From: Pseudomonadota bacterium
GTDB lineage: Bacteria; Desulfobacterota; Desulfobacteria; Desulfobacterales; RPRI01
Direction: 5' to 3'
Assembly (NCBI GenBank): GCA_018830925.1
Contig: JAHJRK010000068.1
Span: forward strand, 1-9,925
Length of the DNA stretch: 9,925 nt
Made by a program: the position numbers and the translations under genes. The notes beneath the pieces are model-generated. The model was not told where the DNA came from. It saw nothing but the letters and a program-made list of their open reading frames with translations, and searched no databases. Below, piece by piece: positions 1 through 6,323 of this stretch. Numbering within the stretch: the first letter of the stretch is position 1; every line of letters starts with the position of its first letter.

Positions 1-17
1 CATATATCGGAGTGATG

Positions 18-1166
18 ATGAGCCTGTTTTTTCTGGCCTTTTTCCTTATATATGGCGGTACCCATCTCTATCTTTTCAGCAAAGTGAAAGCGGCGCTTTC
101 TCCGGGAATTCTCTCTTCTCTCTTTCTGGCTCTCTTTCTGCTCTTAATGGTTACGACGCCGGTGCTGGTCAGGGTACTGGAAAATAAGGGTCTGGAATCT
201 TTCGCGCGCTTTGCAGCTTATACAGGCTACCTCTGGATGGGATTCATCTTCCTCTTCTTTTCCGCTTCACTGGCTATAGATATTTACCATGGGCTTCTTC
301 ATGGCGCCGGATTCTTCTTCCAACGGGATTTATCAGCACTCTTTTTTGCGAAACGCACCGCTTTATTTCTGTCTATTGCATGGGGAATGGCAACAGCGCT
401 ATATGGTTATTTCGAAGCCCGTGACATAAGGATCGAACGGGTTGTCATAAACACACCGAAAATTCCGCTTGCAGTCGGAAAGCTCACCATCGTCCAGATT
501 TCCGACGTGCATCTGGGGCTGATAGTCAGGGAGGAGCGTCTCAAGAGAATTATTGCCTTGATCAATGGAGCCTCGCCTGATCTTCTTATTTCCACCGGTG
601 ACCTGGTGGATGGGCAGATCGACCGGATGACAGGGCTGGCTGAACTCTTTCAGGATAAACGGCCGGGATTCGGCAAGTTTGCCGTGACCGGAAATCACGA
701 GATGTATGCGGGACTGGGTCAGGCCATCGATTTTACTGAACGGGCGGGTTTCAGGGTGCTTCGCAATGAAGGTATAACGGCGGGCGGACTGATAAATGTC
801 GTGGGGGTTGATGATCCGGCGATCGAGAGAGTCACCCATTCCTCGCCGGTCCCGGAAAAGACTCTTTTGTTGAAAGTTCCCCCAGAGAGATTTACCCTGC
901 TTCTCAAGCACCGCCCGTCTGTGGATCTGAAGAGTCTGGGCCTCTTCGACCTGCAACTTTCAGGGCATGTCCACAAAGGGCAGATATTCCCCTTCAATCT
1001 GCTGACACATCTGTTTTATCCCGTAAGGACAGGTTTTGCGCTGTATCCCCTAAACTCTGCACTCTACGTGAGCAGAGGGACCGGCACCTGGGGGCCTCCG
1101 ATCCGCTTCCTGGCTCCGCCTGAAGTAACAGTAATCGAACTTATACACGCCGATAAGGGCAAGTAA
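18..1166 (+). CDS. Membrane-anchored calcineurin-like metallophosphoesterase (YkuE-type)
   Basis: The protein has 382 residues from the ATG at 18; GTG at 12 and ATG at 15 are also in frame. I chose 18 because GGAG at 9-12 lies five bases upstream. The first ~140 residues hold about four hydrophobic segments, and a soluble metallophosphoesterase domain follows. The metal-binding motifs are all present: DVHLG (Asp near residue 163), GDLVDG, GNHE (near 225) and GHVHKG (near 316). In this family these bind a dinuclear metal centre that hydrolyses phosphoesters; relatives have been linked to lipid or nucleotide substrates, but nothing here fixes the substrate. The catalytic domain follows the last membrane segment; its side of the membrane is not clear. 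No clear intrinsic terminator follows, only a weak ACAGG/CCTGT hairpin just after the stop. The family call is firm and the substrate is unknown. Confidence 0.9.
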   Translation: MSLFFLAFFLIYGGTHLYLFSKVKAALSPGILSSLFLALFLLLMVTTPVLVRVLENKGLESFARFAAYTGYLWMGFIFLFFSASLAIDIYHGLLHGAGFFFQRDLSALFFAKRTALFLSIAWGMATALYGYFEARDIRIERVVINTPKIPLAVGKLTIVQISDVHLGLIVREERLKRIIALINGASPDLLISTGDLVDGQIDRMTGLAELFQDKRPGFGKFAVTGNHEMYAGLGQAIDFTERAGFRVLRNEGITAGGLINVVGVDDPAIERVTHSSPVPEKTLLLKVPPERFTLLLKHRPSVDLKSLGLFDLQLSGHVHKGQIFPFNLLTHLFYPVRTGFALYPLNSALYVSRGTGTWGPPIRFLAPPEVTVIELIHADKGK

Positions 1167-1213
1167 ACAGGTTGGTTACCCTGTGCGCGGCCGGGGGAGG
1201 GATATGTGAATAT

Positions 1214-1232
1214 ATGTATCCAGGAGATACAT
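1214..1232. repeat. Perfect 7-bp inverted repeat upstream of the kinase promoter
   Basis: ATGTATC (1214-1220) and GATACAT (1226-1232) are perfect inverted copies around the loop CAGGA. The repeat lies 30 bases before the -35 box of the promoter at 1262-1290. No T-run follows, so a terminator for the upstream gene is unlikely. An operator, or a chance palindrome, is possible. Confidence 0.4.
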
Positions 1233-1261
1233 TGTAATATCCCTGTAACATCGGTTGTTTA

Positions 1262-1290
1262 TTGACTTGTCTTTTTGTATGATGTAAAAT
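1262..1290 (+). promoter_or_regulatory. Sigma70-type promoter for the hybrid kinase
   Basis: TTGACT (1262-1267) and TAAAAT (1285-1290) are separated by exactly 17 bases and each matches the consensus at five of six positions. The expected start of transcription, near 1297, leaves a leader of about 95 bases before the kinase ATG at 1393. The kinase therefore probably has its own transcript, separate from the phosphoesterase. Confidence 0.65.
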
Positions 1291-1392
1291 ATCTGAAAGA
1301 TTGGAAACTCCTGTCGTTATCAGAATGGAATTACTCACTCTTTCGGTTCAACAACTACGGCAGCATTCATCATATCTTCAAGGATTACAAGA

Positions 1393-4248
1393 ATGTTTAA
1401 AGTAAGGAAGCTCGTTACTTTTTATCTCCTCATTCTTCTCCTGATTTTTATTTTCTGTTTTCCTGCAACAGCCGGCATATCCGCTGACCCTGCTTCACTG
1501 AAAGAAATTACGGTCGTCTCAGACGACAATTACCCTCCTTATATTTTTCGTGATGAGAATAATCACCTTCAGGGTATCCTGGTAGATGAATGGCATCTCT
1601 GGGAAGAAAAAACGGGAATCAGGGTTGACCTGCGCGGGATGGACTGGGATAAGGCCCAAAAGACGATGGCCGAAGGGGATGCCCAGGTGATAGATACCAT
1701 CTTCTTTACGGAAGAAAGGGCTAAAAAACTCGCCTTCACCGCTCCATATGCTTCAATTGATGTTCCTATATTCTTTCACAAGGATATCAGCGGGATAAAG
1801 GACGTAAAATCTCTACGCGGTTTCACCATAGGTGTCAAGGCGGGCGATGCCTGCATTGATTTTTTGAAGAAAAACGGCATCAGCACATTACAGGAATTCC
1901 CAAGTTACGAAAGCATCATCCGGGCAGCTATGGAACATAAGGTCAAGGTATTCTGCATTGATGCTCCACCTGCCCTTTACTATCTTTACAAAATGAACCT
2001 TGAAAAGGAGTATCGATATAGCGATCCCCTTTACACCGGTCAGTTTCACAGGGCGGTTCCCAAGGAAAGGAAGGATCTTCTGTCAGTCGTTGAAAGCGGC
2101 TTTGCCGGGATTTCTCAAAAGGAACACGAACAGATCAGGAAAAGATGGCTCGGCGCCCCGCTCCCGATGACTCGTTATCTGGTATACATCTTTTATCTGA
2201 TGGTGGCATTTGTTCTTTTTGGCGGCATCCTGCTGCTCTGGAACCGTACTCTCCGCCGTAATGTGACTCAGAAAACGATACAGCTGAACGAAACAATAGA
2301 TGCTCTGCAAAAGAGCGAAGAAAAATACCGCTTAATCGCTGAAAACACGGCTGACCTGATATCGGTTCTGGATATGAATCTGCACTTTACCTATATTAGT
2401 CCGGCCAGTATGCGTCTCCGTGGATACACCGTTGATGAGGCTATGGAGCAGACCCTTGAGCAGGTCTTAACCCCTGAATCAATGCAGCTCGGCCTTACCG
2501 TCTTTGAAGAAGAGATGCAACTGGAGACCAGTGGAACGGCTGATCCTGATAGAACACGCATATTGGAGTTGGAAGAATACAAGAAGGATGGTTCCATTAT
2601 CTGGGTGGAGGCCAACTTCTCTTTTTTGCGCGATAAGGACCGTAAGCCTGTCGGGATTCTTATTGTGTCCCGGGATATCTCCGAGCGCAAGAAGGCCGAG
2701 GATGTGCTGCGGAAGAGTGAGGAAAAATATCAGATATTGGTGGAAAATGCCAACGAAACCATCTTGGTGATACAGGACGGGATGGTCAAATTTGTGAATA
2801 GCAAGGCGTCAGAGTCGTTCGGTTATACGGAACAGGAATTCCTGTCGACCCCAATCTTTGAATTAATCCATCCCGAAGATCGGGATGCAGTAATAGAACG
2901 ATATCTTCTAAAGATCCATGGCGATACGACGCCCACCCGGCATACTTACAGGATCATCCACAAGATTGGAGAGATCCAATGGATTGAGATCAGTTCCGTC
3001 ATGATCGAGTGGGAAGGTCGACCCGCGACACTGAATCTCGTTATGAACATTACGGAGCGTGTAAGGGCGGAAGAGGAAAAGCGAAACCTGGAAGAACGTC
3101 TGCAAAGAGCGGAAAAGATGGAATCCCTGGGAATCCTGGCGGGCGGTGTAGCCCACGATCTCAACAATGTTCTGGGCATTGTGGTCGGCTATGCGGAAAT
3201 GCTCCTGATGGGTGCAGATAAGTCGAGCCCGATAAGATCCAAACTTGTTAATATTATGGAGGGAGGCCAGAAGGCAGCCATGATTGTGGGTGATCTTCTG
3301 ACCCTGGCAAGAAGAGGGGTCTCCGGCAGAGACGTTATTAACCTGAACAAAATCATCGCTGATTGGCAACAGTCATCGGAGTTTGAAAAGCTGTCTTCCT
3401 ACCATTCTGCTGTAAAGATCAAGACCGAACTCGAACCGGATCTGTTGAACATCTCTGCATCTTCCGTACATCTCGGCAAGACGATATTCAATCTGGTGTC
3501 GAATGCGAGTGAAGCCATGCCGAAAGGCGGAGTCCTGACCATCAAAACAGCCAATCAATATATAGATAAGCCGATTCAGGGATATGATAAGATTCGGGAG
3601 GGAGACTATGTTGTTCTTTCTGTGTCGGATACAGGGGAAGGGATAACTACGGATGATCTGAAACACATCTTTGAGCCGTTTTACACGAAGAAGGTAATGG
3701 GGAGAAGCGGAACGGGATTAGGACTATCGGTGGTCTGGGGTACGGTGAAGGATCATAACGGCTACATCAACGTAGAGAGCGAAGAGGGAAAGGGAAGCAC
3801 TTTTACCCTTTATTTCCCAGTAACGAGGGAAGAATTATCTGCTGAACATGTTGCCGTATTAATTTCCGAATACATGGGGAAAGGTGAATCAATTCTGATT
3901 GTTGATGATGTCAAAGGACAGCGTGCTCTGGCAGAGGAGATGCTAAAGAAATTGAATTACAACGTAACAAGCGCCTCCAGTGGTGAAGAGGCAGTGGCAT
4001 ACCTGAAGGGGCATAATGCTGATCTTATGGTTCTGGATATGATTATGGATCCCGGCATGGACGGGCTTGACACGTACAGACAAGTCCTTGGACTCCATCC
4101 GAAACAGAAAGCGATTATCATGAGCGGTTTTTCGGAGTCGGATCGTGTGAAAGCCGCACAGGCTCTTGGTGCAGGCGCCTATGTGAGAAAACCCTATGTC
4201 ATAGAGAAACTGGGACTGGCCGTGAGGAAAGAGTTGGATAAAACCTAG
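1393..4248 (+). CDS. Hybrid sensor histidine kinase: SBP_bac_3 sensor, TM, PAS-PAS, HisKA, HATPase, receiver
   Basis: The protein has 951 residues. The ATG at 1393 has AAGGA at 1380-1384, eight bases upstream. Domain order: signal peptide (~1-28); periplasmic solute-binding family 3 domain (~38-255), typical of amino-acid sensing; one membrane helix (~262-284); PAS 1 (~307-435) and PAS 2 (~440-560), each opening with KSEEKY; HisKA with H588 in AGGVAHDLNN; HATPase with N-box N700/N704, DTGEGI (746-751) and GTGLGL; and a C-terminal receiver with acidic pair D838-D839, phospho-acceptor D882, S911 and K933. All catalytic residues are present, so it should bind a small ligand outside the inner membrane and autophosphorylate inside. 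No response regulator with an output domain lies beside it, so its target is unknown. The nearest genes do not suggest the ligand. Confidence 0.95.
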   Translation: MFKVRKLVTFYLLILLLIFIFCFPATAGISADPASLKEITVVSDDNYPPYIFRDENNHLQGILVDEWHLWEEKTGIRVDLRGMDWDKAQKTMAEGDAQVIDTIFFTEERAKKLAFTAPYASIDVPIFFHKDISGIKDVKSLRGFTIGVKAGDACIDFLKKNGISTLQEFPSYESIIRAAMEHKVKVFCIDAPPALYYLYKMNLEKEYRYSDPLYTGQFHRAVPKERKDLLSVVESGFAGISQKEHEQIRKRWLGAPLPMTRYLVYIFYLMVAFVLFGGILLLWNRTLRRNVTQKTIQLNETIDALQKSEEKYRLIAENTADLISVLDMNLHFTYISPASMRLRGYTVDEAMEQTLEQVLTPESMQLGLTVFEEEMQLETSGTADPDRTRILELEEYKKDGSIIWVEANFSFLRDKDRKPVGILIVSRDISERKKAEDVLRKSEEKYQILVENANETILVIQDGMVKFVNSKASESFGYTEQEFLSTPIFELIHPEDRDAVIERYLLKIHGDTTPTRHTYRIIHKIGEIQWIEISSVMIEWEGRPATLNLVMNITERVRAEEEKRNLEERLQRAEKMESLGILAGGVAHDLNNVLGIVVGYAEMLLMGADKSSPIRSKLVNIMEGGQKAAMIVGDLLTLARRGVSGRDVINLNKIIADWQQSSEFEKLSSYHSAVKIKTELEPDLLNISASSVHLGKTIFNLVSNASEAMPKGGVLTIKTANQYIDKPIQGYDKIREGDYVVLSVSDTGEGITTDDLKHIFEPFYTKKVMGRSGTGLGLSVVWGTVKDHNGYINVESEEGKGSTFTLYFPVTREELSAEHVAVLISEYMGKGESILIVDDVKGQRALAEEMLKKLNYNVTSASSGEEAVAYLKGHNADLMVLDMIMDPGMDGLDTYRQVLGLHPKQKAIIMSGFSESDRVKAAQALGAGAYVRKPYVIEKLGLAVRKELDKT

Positions 4249-4370
4249 GCAACGGTAGATTCACCATTACAAACGGTATTCATTTATTTTATTTGTTACG
4301 TATATCTTACTGTAATGCAGCGGCTATTGATTTTGTCAGACTTCATGTTTTCAACTGGTAATAGATAATG

Positions 4371-4759
4371 TCATGAAATAAAGCGAATCGGATTAAGATG
4401 AATGTAGCTAACCAGCTCAAGCAGATAAGCATCTTTCTGACATAAAATGGATTTATAGCTGTTCTGAAAGAGATATCCGAATTGGCGGTGGCGCCTTTAA
4501 ATAAAACCGCATACCCAGTAAGCAGCTGCCTCATCAACGTTGAAACCGGAACGCGACCGGTTTTTATCAGCAAATAAAAATGATTTAATAAAAGAGCCAA
4601 TGCGAAACAACGGCTCTTTGTTTCGACTACAAGATTTCCCAACCGGTTGAGAAAATCATCACGGTCGGCACTGTTCCTGAAAATCCTCGCCCGCTCGATT
4701 CCCCGGACAATGATATGATGAAGAGCTTCCGGAGCATTCACTCTTGCTTTTCCTGACAA
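4371..4759 (-). pseudogene. Frameshifted, truncated REP-associated tyrosine transposase (RAYT, Y1_Tnp)
   Basis: The - strand reads from a TTG at 4759 into a clear RAYT start: LHHIIVRGIERARIF, then DRDDFLNRLG, then LLTGYAV. Three defects show decay. The HUH motif, normally NHFHLL, reads NHFYLL (H60-F-Y62), so one metal-binding His is lost. Near 4496-4498 the frame shifts by one base. The original reading continues in the next frame as RRHRQFGYLFQN and KSILCQKDAYLLELV, then YIHLNPIR with the expected catalytic Tyr region. That frame stops at 4371-4373, just after the NPIR motif, so the usual C-terminal part is gone. Without the frameshift correction the first frame runs into unrelated residues to 4343. 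RAYTs are single-strand HUH nucleases of IS200 type linked to REP palindromes. The family call is strong and the loss of function very likely. Confidence 0.85.
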
Positions 4760-4873
4760 GTACCCCTGATATCAAAAAAAATCTGATTATAAACTATAAT
4801 TATAAATGGCCCCCAATTACAATTATTTGCCCATAGGAATATGAAAACTCACCGGGACGACTAAAAATTTTTA

Positions 4874-4905
4874 TTGACTTTTAGTTTGTTTAGCAATAAA
4901 CAAAC
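4874..4905 (+). promoter_or_regulatory. Promoter-like site overlapped by a perfect 9-bp inverted repeat (candidate operator)
   Basis: TTGACT (4874-4879) sits 17 bases before a weak -10 candidate, TAAACA (4897-4902). GTTTGTTTA (4884-4892) and TAAACAAAC (4897-4905) are perfect inverted copies around GCAA, so the palindrome fills the spacer and covers the -10. That layout is typical of an autorepressor operator, as in toxin-antitoxin or small regulator operons. No regulator gene follows, so this may be the remnant of a lost gene. Confidence 0.45.
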
Positions 4906-4989
4906 AATGAATCGAATTCAATATATAGTGTTTTATGCAAATTATGATTGTTTTTTTAATAAAATTGCGCTTCATAGTTCTCAGGCAGC

Positions 4990-5050
4990 TTCGCAAAAGA
5001 CTGCGAATGCAAGGCGTTGTTCATGCGGTGCGCAGCGTATATTAACGCTG
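4990..5050. repeat. Two adjacent perfect 6-bp hairpins
   Basis: The first is TTCGCA (4990-4995) and TGCGAA (5002-5007) around a six-base loop. The second is CAGCGT (5033-5038) and ACGCTG (5045-5050) around ATATTA. Neither has a following T-run. They lie downstream of the promoter-like site at 4874 and upstream of the lipoprotein, so they could be part of its leader. The function is unknown. Confidence 0.4.
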
Positions 5051-5150
5051 TATGCCAGCAGCAGTCACACCGAGTAAGAAAAGCGCCACATAGAGAAAGA
5101 AAGGAAATTTTTACTAAGCCGTCAATTGTTTCATCTCAAAACTATCATAT

Positions 5151-5156
5151 GGAGGT
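5151..5156 (+). promoter_or_regulatory. Strong ribosome binding site of the lipoprotein gene
   Basis: GGAGGT lies eight bases before the ATG at 5165. It decides the start, because the same frame is open back to 5126 without any comparable site. Confidence 0.75.
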
Positions 5157-5164
5157 ACAGAAAA

Positions 5165-5533
5165 ATGAAGGTTGTGAATTTTAATGCATTCGTTCGACTG
5201 GCATGTTTTGCGTTAATCGTGGTTTTCGTGGGATGCTCAACATCTACAAATTCCGATTTCGCGAATCTTAACGGGACATGGCAGAACCCATCGAATAAAC
5301 TAACGGTGGTCCTTAACTTATCAGGCGATAATAAGACGATTATCATCGGCGACAAAACTCTGCCGATTACGATAAAACAGGTCAGGCAAGAAAAATTCAT
5401 TGTTCATGTCTCTGATAAGACGCTCGGTGAGAAGGATTGGAGCTTGTTGAGAGTCTGGGACGATAACGGCAAGTCTTTCACGATAAAACTGGAACATGAT
5501 GGGACGGTAGACAGCTTAACTCAAGTAGCTTAA
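5165..5533 (+). CDS. Small predicted lipoprotein of unknown function
   Basis: The protein has 122 residues from the ATG at 5165. A basic N-terminus (R11) leads into a hydrophobic stretch ending in VFVGC, a lipobox with the lipid-bearing Cys at residue 24. The mature part is about 98 residues, starts with a Ser/Thr-rich linker, and then shows LNGTW. Alternating hydrophobic residues and turns (GDNKT, GDKTLP, DDNGKSF) suggest a small beta-sheet or barrel-like fold. LNGTW-type starts occur in lipocalin-like and similar small lipoproteins, but I cannot name a family. Residues after Cys24 are S-T-S, so outer-membrane sorting is more likely than inner-membrane retention by Asp at +2. It is a single gene flanked by accessory DNA, with a possible terminator hairpin 45 bases after its stop. 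Confidence 0.8.
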   Translation: MKVVNFNAFVRLACFALIVVFVGCSTSTNSDFANLNGTWQNPSNKLTVVLNLSGDNKTIIIGDKTLPITIKQVRQEKFIVHVSDKTLGEKDWSLLRVWDDNGKSFTIKLEHDGTVDSLTQVA

Positions 5534-5578
5534 CTCACATGTAAAGCGGGTTTGTTGGGTTCTGATGATTCTTGAATA

Positions 5579-5606
5579 AAGGCTCCTCGCGATTAGGGGG
5601 AGCCTT
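5579..5606. terminator. Candidate terminator hairpin, weak in both directions
   Basis: AAGGCTCC (5579-5586) and GGAGCCTT (5599-5606) form a perfect 8-bp stem around a 12-base loop. On the + strand, 45 bases after the lipoprotein stop, no T-run follows. On the - strand the stem runs into TTTATTC, which is modestly U-rich. It could end either the lipoprotein transcript or one arriving from the tRNA side. Confidence 0.4.
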
Positions 5607-5665
5607 CAACAAGCTTATCCCGAATATTTTTTCTCTGCATGGCTTAATCTTGATTGTTTTGAGCA

Positions 5666-5771
5666 AACCCTACGCTATGCGTAGGGTTAAAACCTAAACA
5701 AACGTGCCTGAGAAGGCACGCTCTAAACTGCGGCCTATGGCCGCAATTCAAAGACACCCGCTATGCGGGTG
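5666..5771. repeat. Array of four perfect short-loop hairpins (REP/BIME-like)
   Basis: Four perfect inverted repeats follow each other. AACCCTACGC/GCGTAGGGTT at 5666-5688 has a 10-bp stem and loop TAT. CGTGCCT/AGGCACG at 5703-5720 has loop GAGA. TGCGGCC/GGCCGCA at 5729-5745 has loop TAT. CACCCGC/GCGGGTG at 5755-5771 has loop TAT. The stems differ in sequence, while the closing C-TAT-G is shared by three. Linkers are 14, 8 and 9 bases and A-rich. This recalls REP clusters mobilised by RAYTs, or a structured RNA. It is not CRISPR, since the units are not direct repeats. Confidence 0.7.
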
Positions 5772-5910
5772 GTGGTTTACTCCCCAACCGATAACATGAT
5801 GCCGTATTCCCGATGGGTCTATTATTAATTTGAGCGTCATGAATACACTCTATGTCATAACCTCGTCACCGACGGGTGCTTTTACAGATACAACGACAAA
5901 AAATCAGAAA

Positions 5911-5931
5911 TTCGAATATCATAATCCGAAA
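5911..5931. repeat. Degenerate heptamer element beyond tRNA-Arg
   Basis: Three heptamers can be read in phase: TTCGAAT, ATCATAA and TCCGAAA. The first and third match the TTCGAAT-type units of the clearer elements at 6301, 8418 and 9644. There is no GCCT half here. On its own this copy would be weak. Confidence 0.35.
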
Positions 5932-5946
5932 CAAACTATGAAGGGT

Positions 5947-5965
5947 TTATCGCATAGTGTGATAA
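5947..5965. repeat. Imperfect hairpin downstream of tRNA-Arg
   Basis: TTATCGCA (5947-5954) and TGTGATAA (5958-5965) pair around the loop TAG, with one G-T pair when read on the + strand. It sits 15 bases beyond the 3' end of tRNA-Arg (- strand). On that strand the odd pair becomes an A-C mismatch and no T-run follows, so it is a poor terminator. The three-base loop resembles the array at 5666-5771. Confidence 0.35.
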
Positions 5966-5979
5966 GCTCTTGAAATTAT

Positions 5980-6056
<77 letters not shown>

Positions 6057-6064
6057 AAAAAAAA

Positions 6065-6141
6065 TGGGGTGAGTGAAGGGGATTGAACCCTCGACAACCG
6101 GGGCCACAACCCGGTGCTCTGCCAACTGAGCTACACCCACC
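6065..6141 (-). tRNA. tRNA-His (anticodon GTG)
   Basis: The - strand folds as a tRNA with acceptor stem GTGGGTG/CACTCAC (one G-T pair), discriminator C and encoded CCA (6065-6067). The anticodon stem CCGGG/CCCGG encloses TTGTGGC, giving anticodon GTG. The base before position 1 is G, facing the discriminator C. This extra G-1:C73 pair is the known identity mark of histidine tRNAs. It is the first tRNA of the pair in transcription order. Confidence 0.95.
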
Positions 6142-6156
6142 ATATGCAGTGAGGGC

Positions 6157-6185
6157 TTTTTACCAAATAAGAGAACCCATTACAA
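6157..6185 (-). promoter_or_regulatory. Candidate promoter of the tRNA-His/tRNA-Arg operon
   Basis: On the - strand TTGTAA (fwd 6180-6185) and TAAAAA (fwd 6157-6162) are 17 bases apart, and each matches consensus at four of six positions. A GC-rich discriminator, GCCCTC, follows the -10. That is the usual layout of stable-RNA promoters under stringent control. The predicted start falls about 10 bases before the tRNA-His 5' end. Confidence 0.45.
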
Positions 6186-6204
6186 GCAATATTTTGAAAA
6201 AGAA

Positions 6205-6234
6205 AAAAAGGGTTTCCGCCATAAAAATTGGCGG
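6205..6234 (-). terminator. Candidate terminator downstream of selB
   Basis: On the - strand CCGCCA and TGGCGG pair around a seven-base AT loop (fwd 6216-6234). With a two-base bulge, GGT and ACC extend the stem. A long T-rich tract follows (fwd 6191-6210), as expected for Rho-independent termination. It lies about 90 bases after the selB stop and just before the tRNA promoter, a sensible place for the operon to end. Confidence 0.5.
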
Positions 6235-6297
6235 ACCTTCGACAGGATTCGAGGATTCGAGGGGTTCCGCCAAAGGCCCGCCAATCAGTTTGGCGGG
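6230..6297. repeat. Nested GGCGG inverted repeats with tandem GATTCGAG
   Basis: GGCGGA (6230-6235) and TCCGCC (6266-6271) enclose a tandem copy of GATTCGAG (6246-6253, 6254-6261). A second, perfect hairpin follows: CCCGCCAA (6277-6284) and TTGGCGGG (6290-6297) with loop TCAGT. With the terminator hairpin at 6216-6234, the same CCGCCA word occurs several times within 80 bases in both orientations. Confidence 0.5.
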
Positions 6298-6300
6298 ATA

Positions 6301-6321
6301 TTCGAACTTCGACTTTACCGC
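6301..6321 (-). repeat. Heptamer element at the selB stop codon
   Basis: Forward-strand heptamers TTCGAAC, TTCGACT and TTACCGC run in phase and end two bases from the selB stop codon (6324-6326). The first two units match those of the element at 8418. The element therefore starts immediately after selB on the transcribed strand. Confidence 0.5.
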
Positions 6322-6323
6322 TT

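Larger units (their letters stand above)
4760..5164. other. AT-rich gap of 405 bases with no convincing gene
   Basis: This stretch between the RAYT relic and the lipoprotein is strongly AT-rich at 4775-4975 and more mixed after. It holds a promoter-like site with an overlapping palindrome (4874-4905) and two perfect 6-bp hairpins (4990-5007 and 5033-5050). A short + strand frame from the ATG at 4907 to 5077 has unremarkable composition, crosses both hairpins, and its ATG has no ribosome binding site. I do not call it a gene. The left part (4760-4860) may hold the old promoter of the RAYT. Confidence 0.6.
5534..5979. other. 446-base non-coding stretch rich in palindromes
   Basis: There is no gene between the lipoprotein stop and the tRNA-Arg. 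From left to right it holds a GC-rich hairpin (5579-5606), four consecutive perfect hairpins (5666-5771), about 140 bases in which I see nothing clear (5772-5910), a degenerate copy of the heptamer element (5911-5931), and an imperfect hairpin (5947-5965). The richness in secondary structure is out of line with the rest of the window. Confidence 0.7.

Noticed and set aside
399..956. 185-residue open frame on the - strand
   Set aside because: It lies entirely opposite the metallophosphoesterase catalytic domain and shows no family features.
4981..5056. Possible integron attC site
   Set aside because: Hairpins next to GGCGTTG-like words suggested attC, but no GTTRRRY and RYYYAAC pair frames them and there is no gene cassette or integrase.
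4907..5077. Short + strand frame of 56 residues after the operator-like promoter
   Set aside because: It has no ribosome binding site at the ATG, its composition is odd, and it reads through two perfect hairpins. It gives no recognisable protein.
5666..5771. CRISPR array
   Set aside because: The units are inverted repeats with different stem sequences, not direct repeats with spacers of even length, and no cas gene is near.
5666..5771. Retron-type msr/msd RNA
   Set aside because: The hairpin run could suggest it, but no reverse transcriptase gene lies anywhere in the window.
6230..6271. tRNA-like fragment or att site (10-base match CAGGATTCGA to the tRNA-Arg T-arm, with GGCGGA/TCCGCC ends)
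   Set aside because: There is no anticodon arm or proper T-stem, and the match is short and lies within local TTCGA repeats, so it is more simply explained by those repeats.
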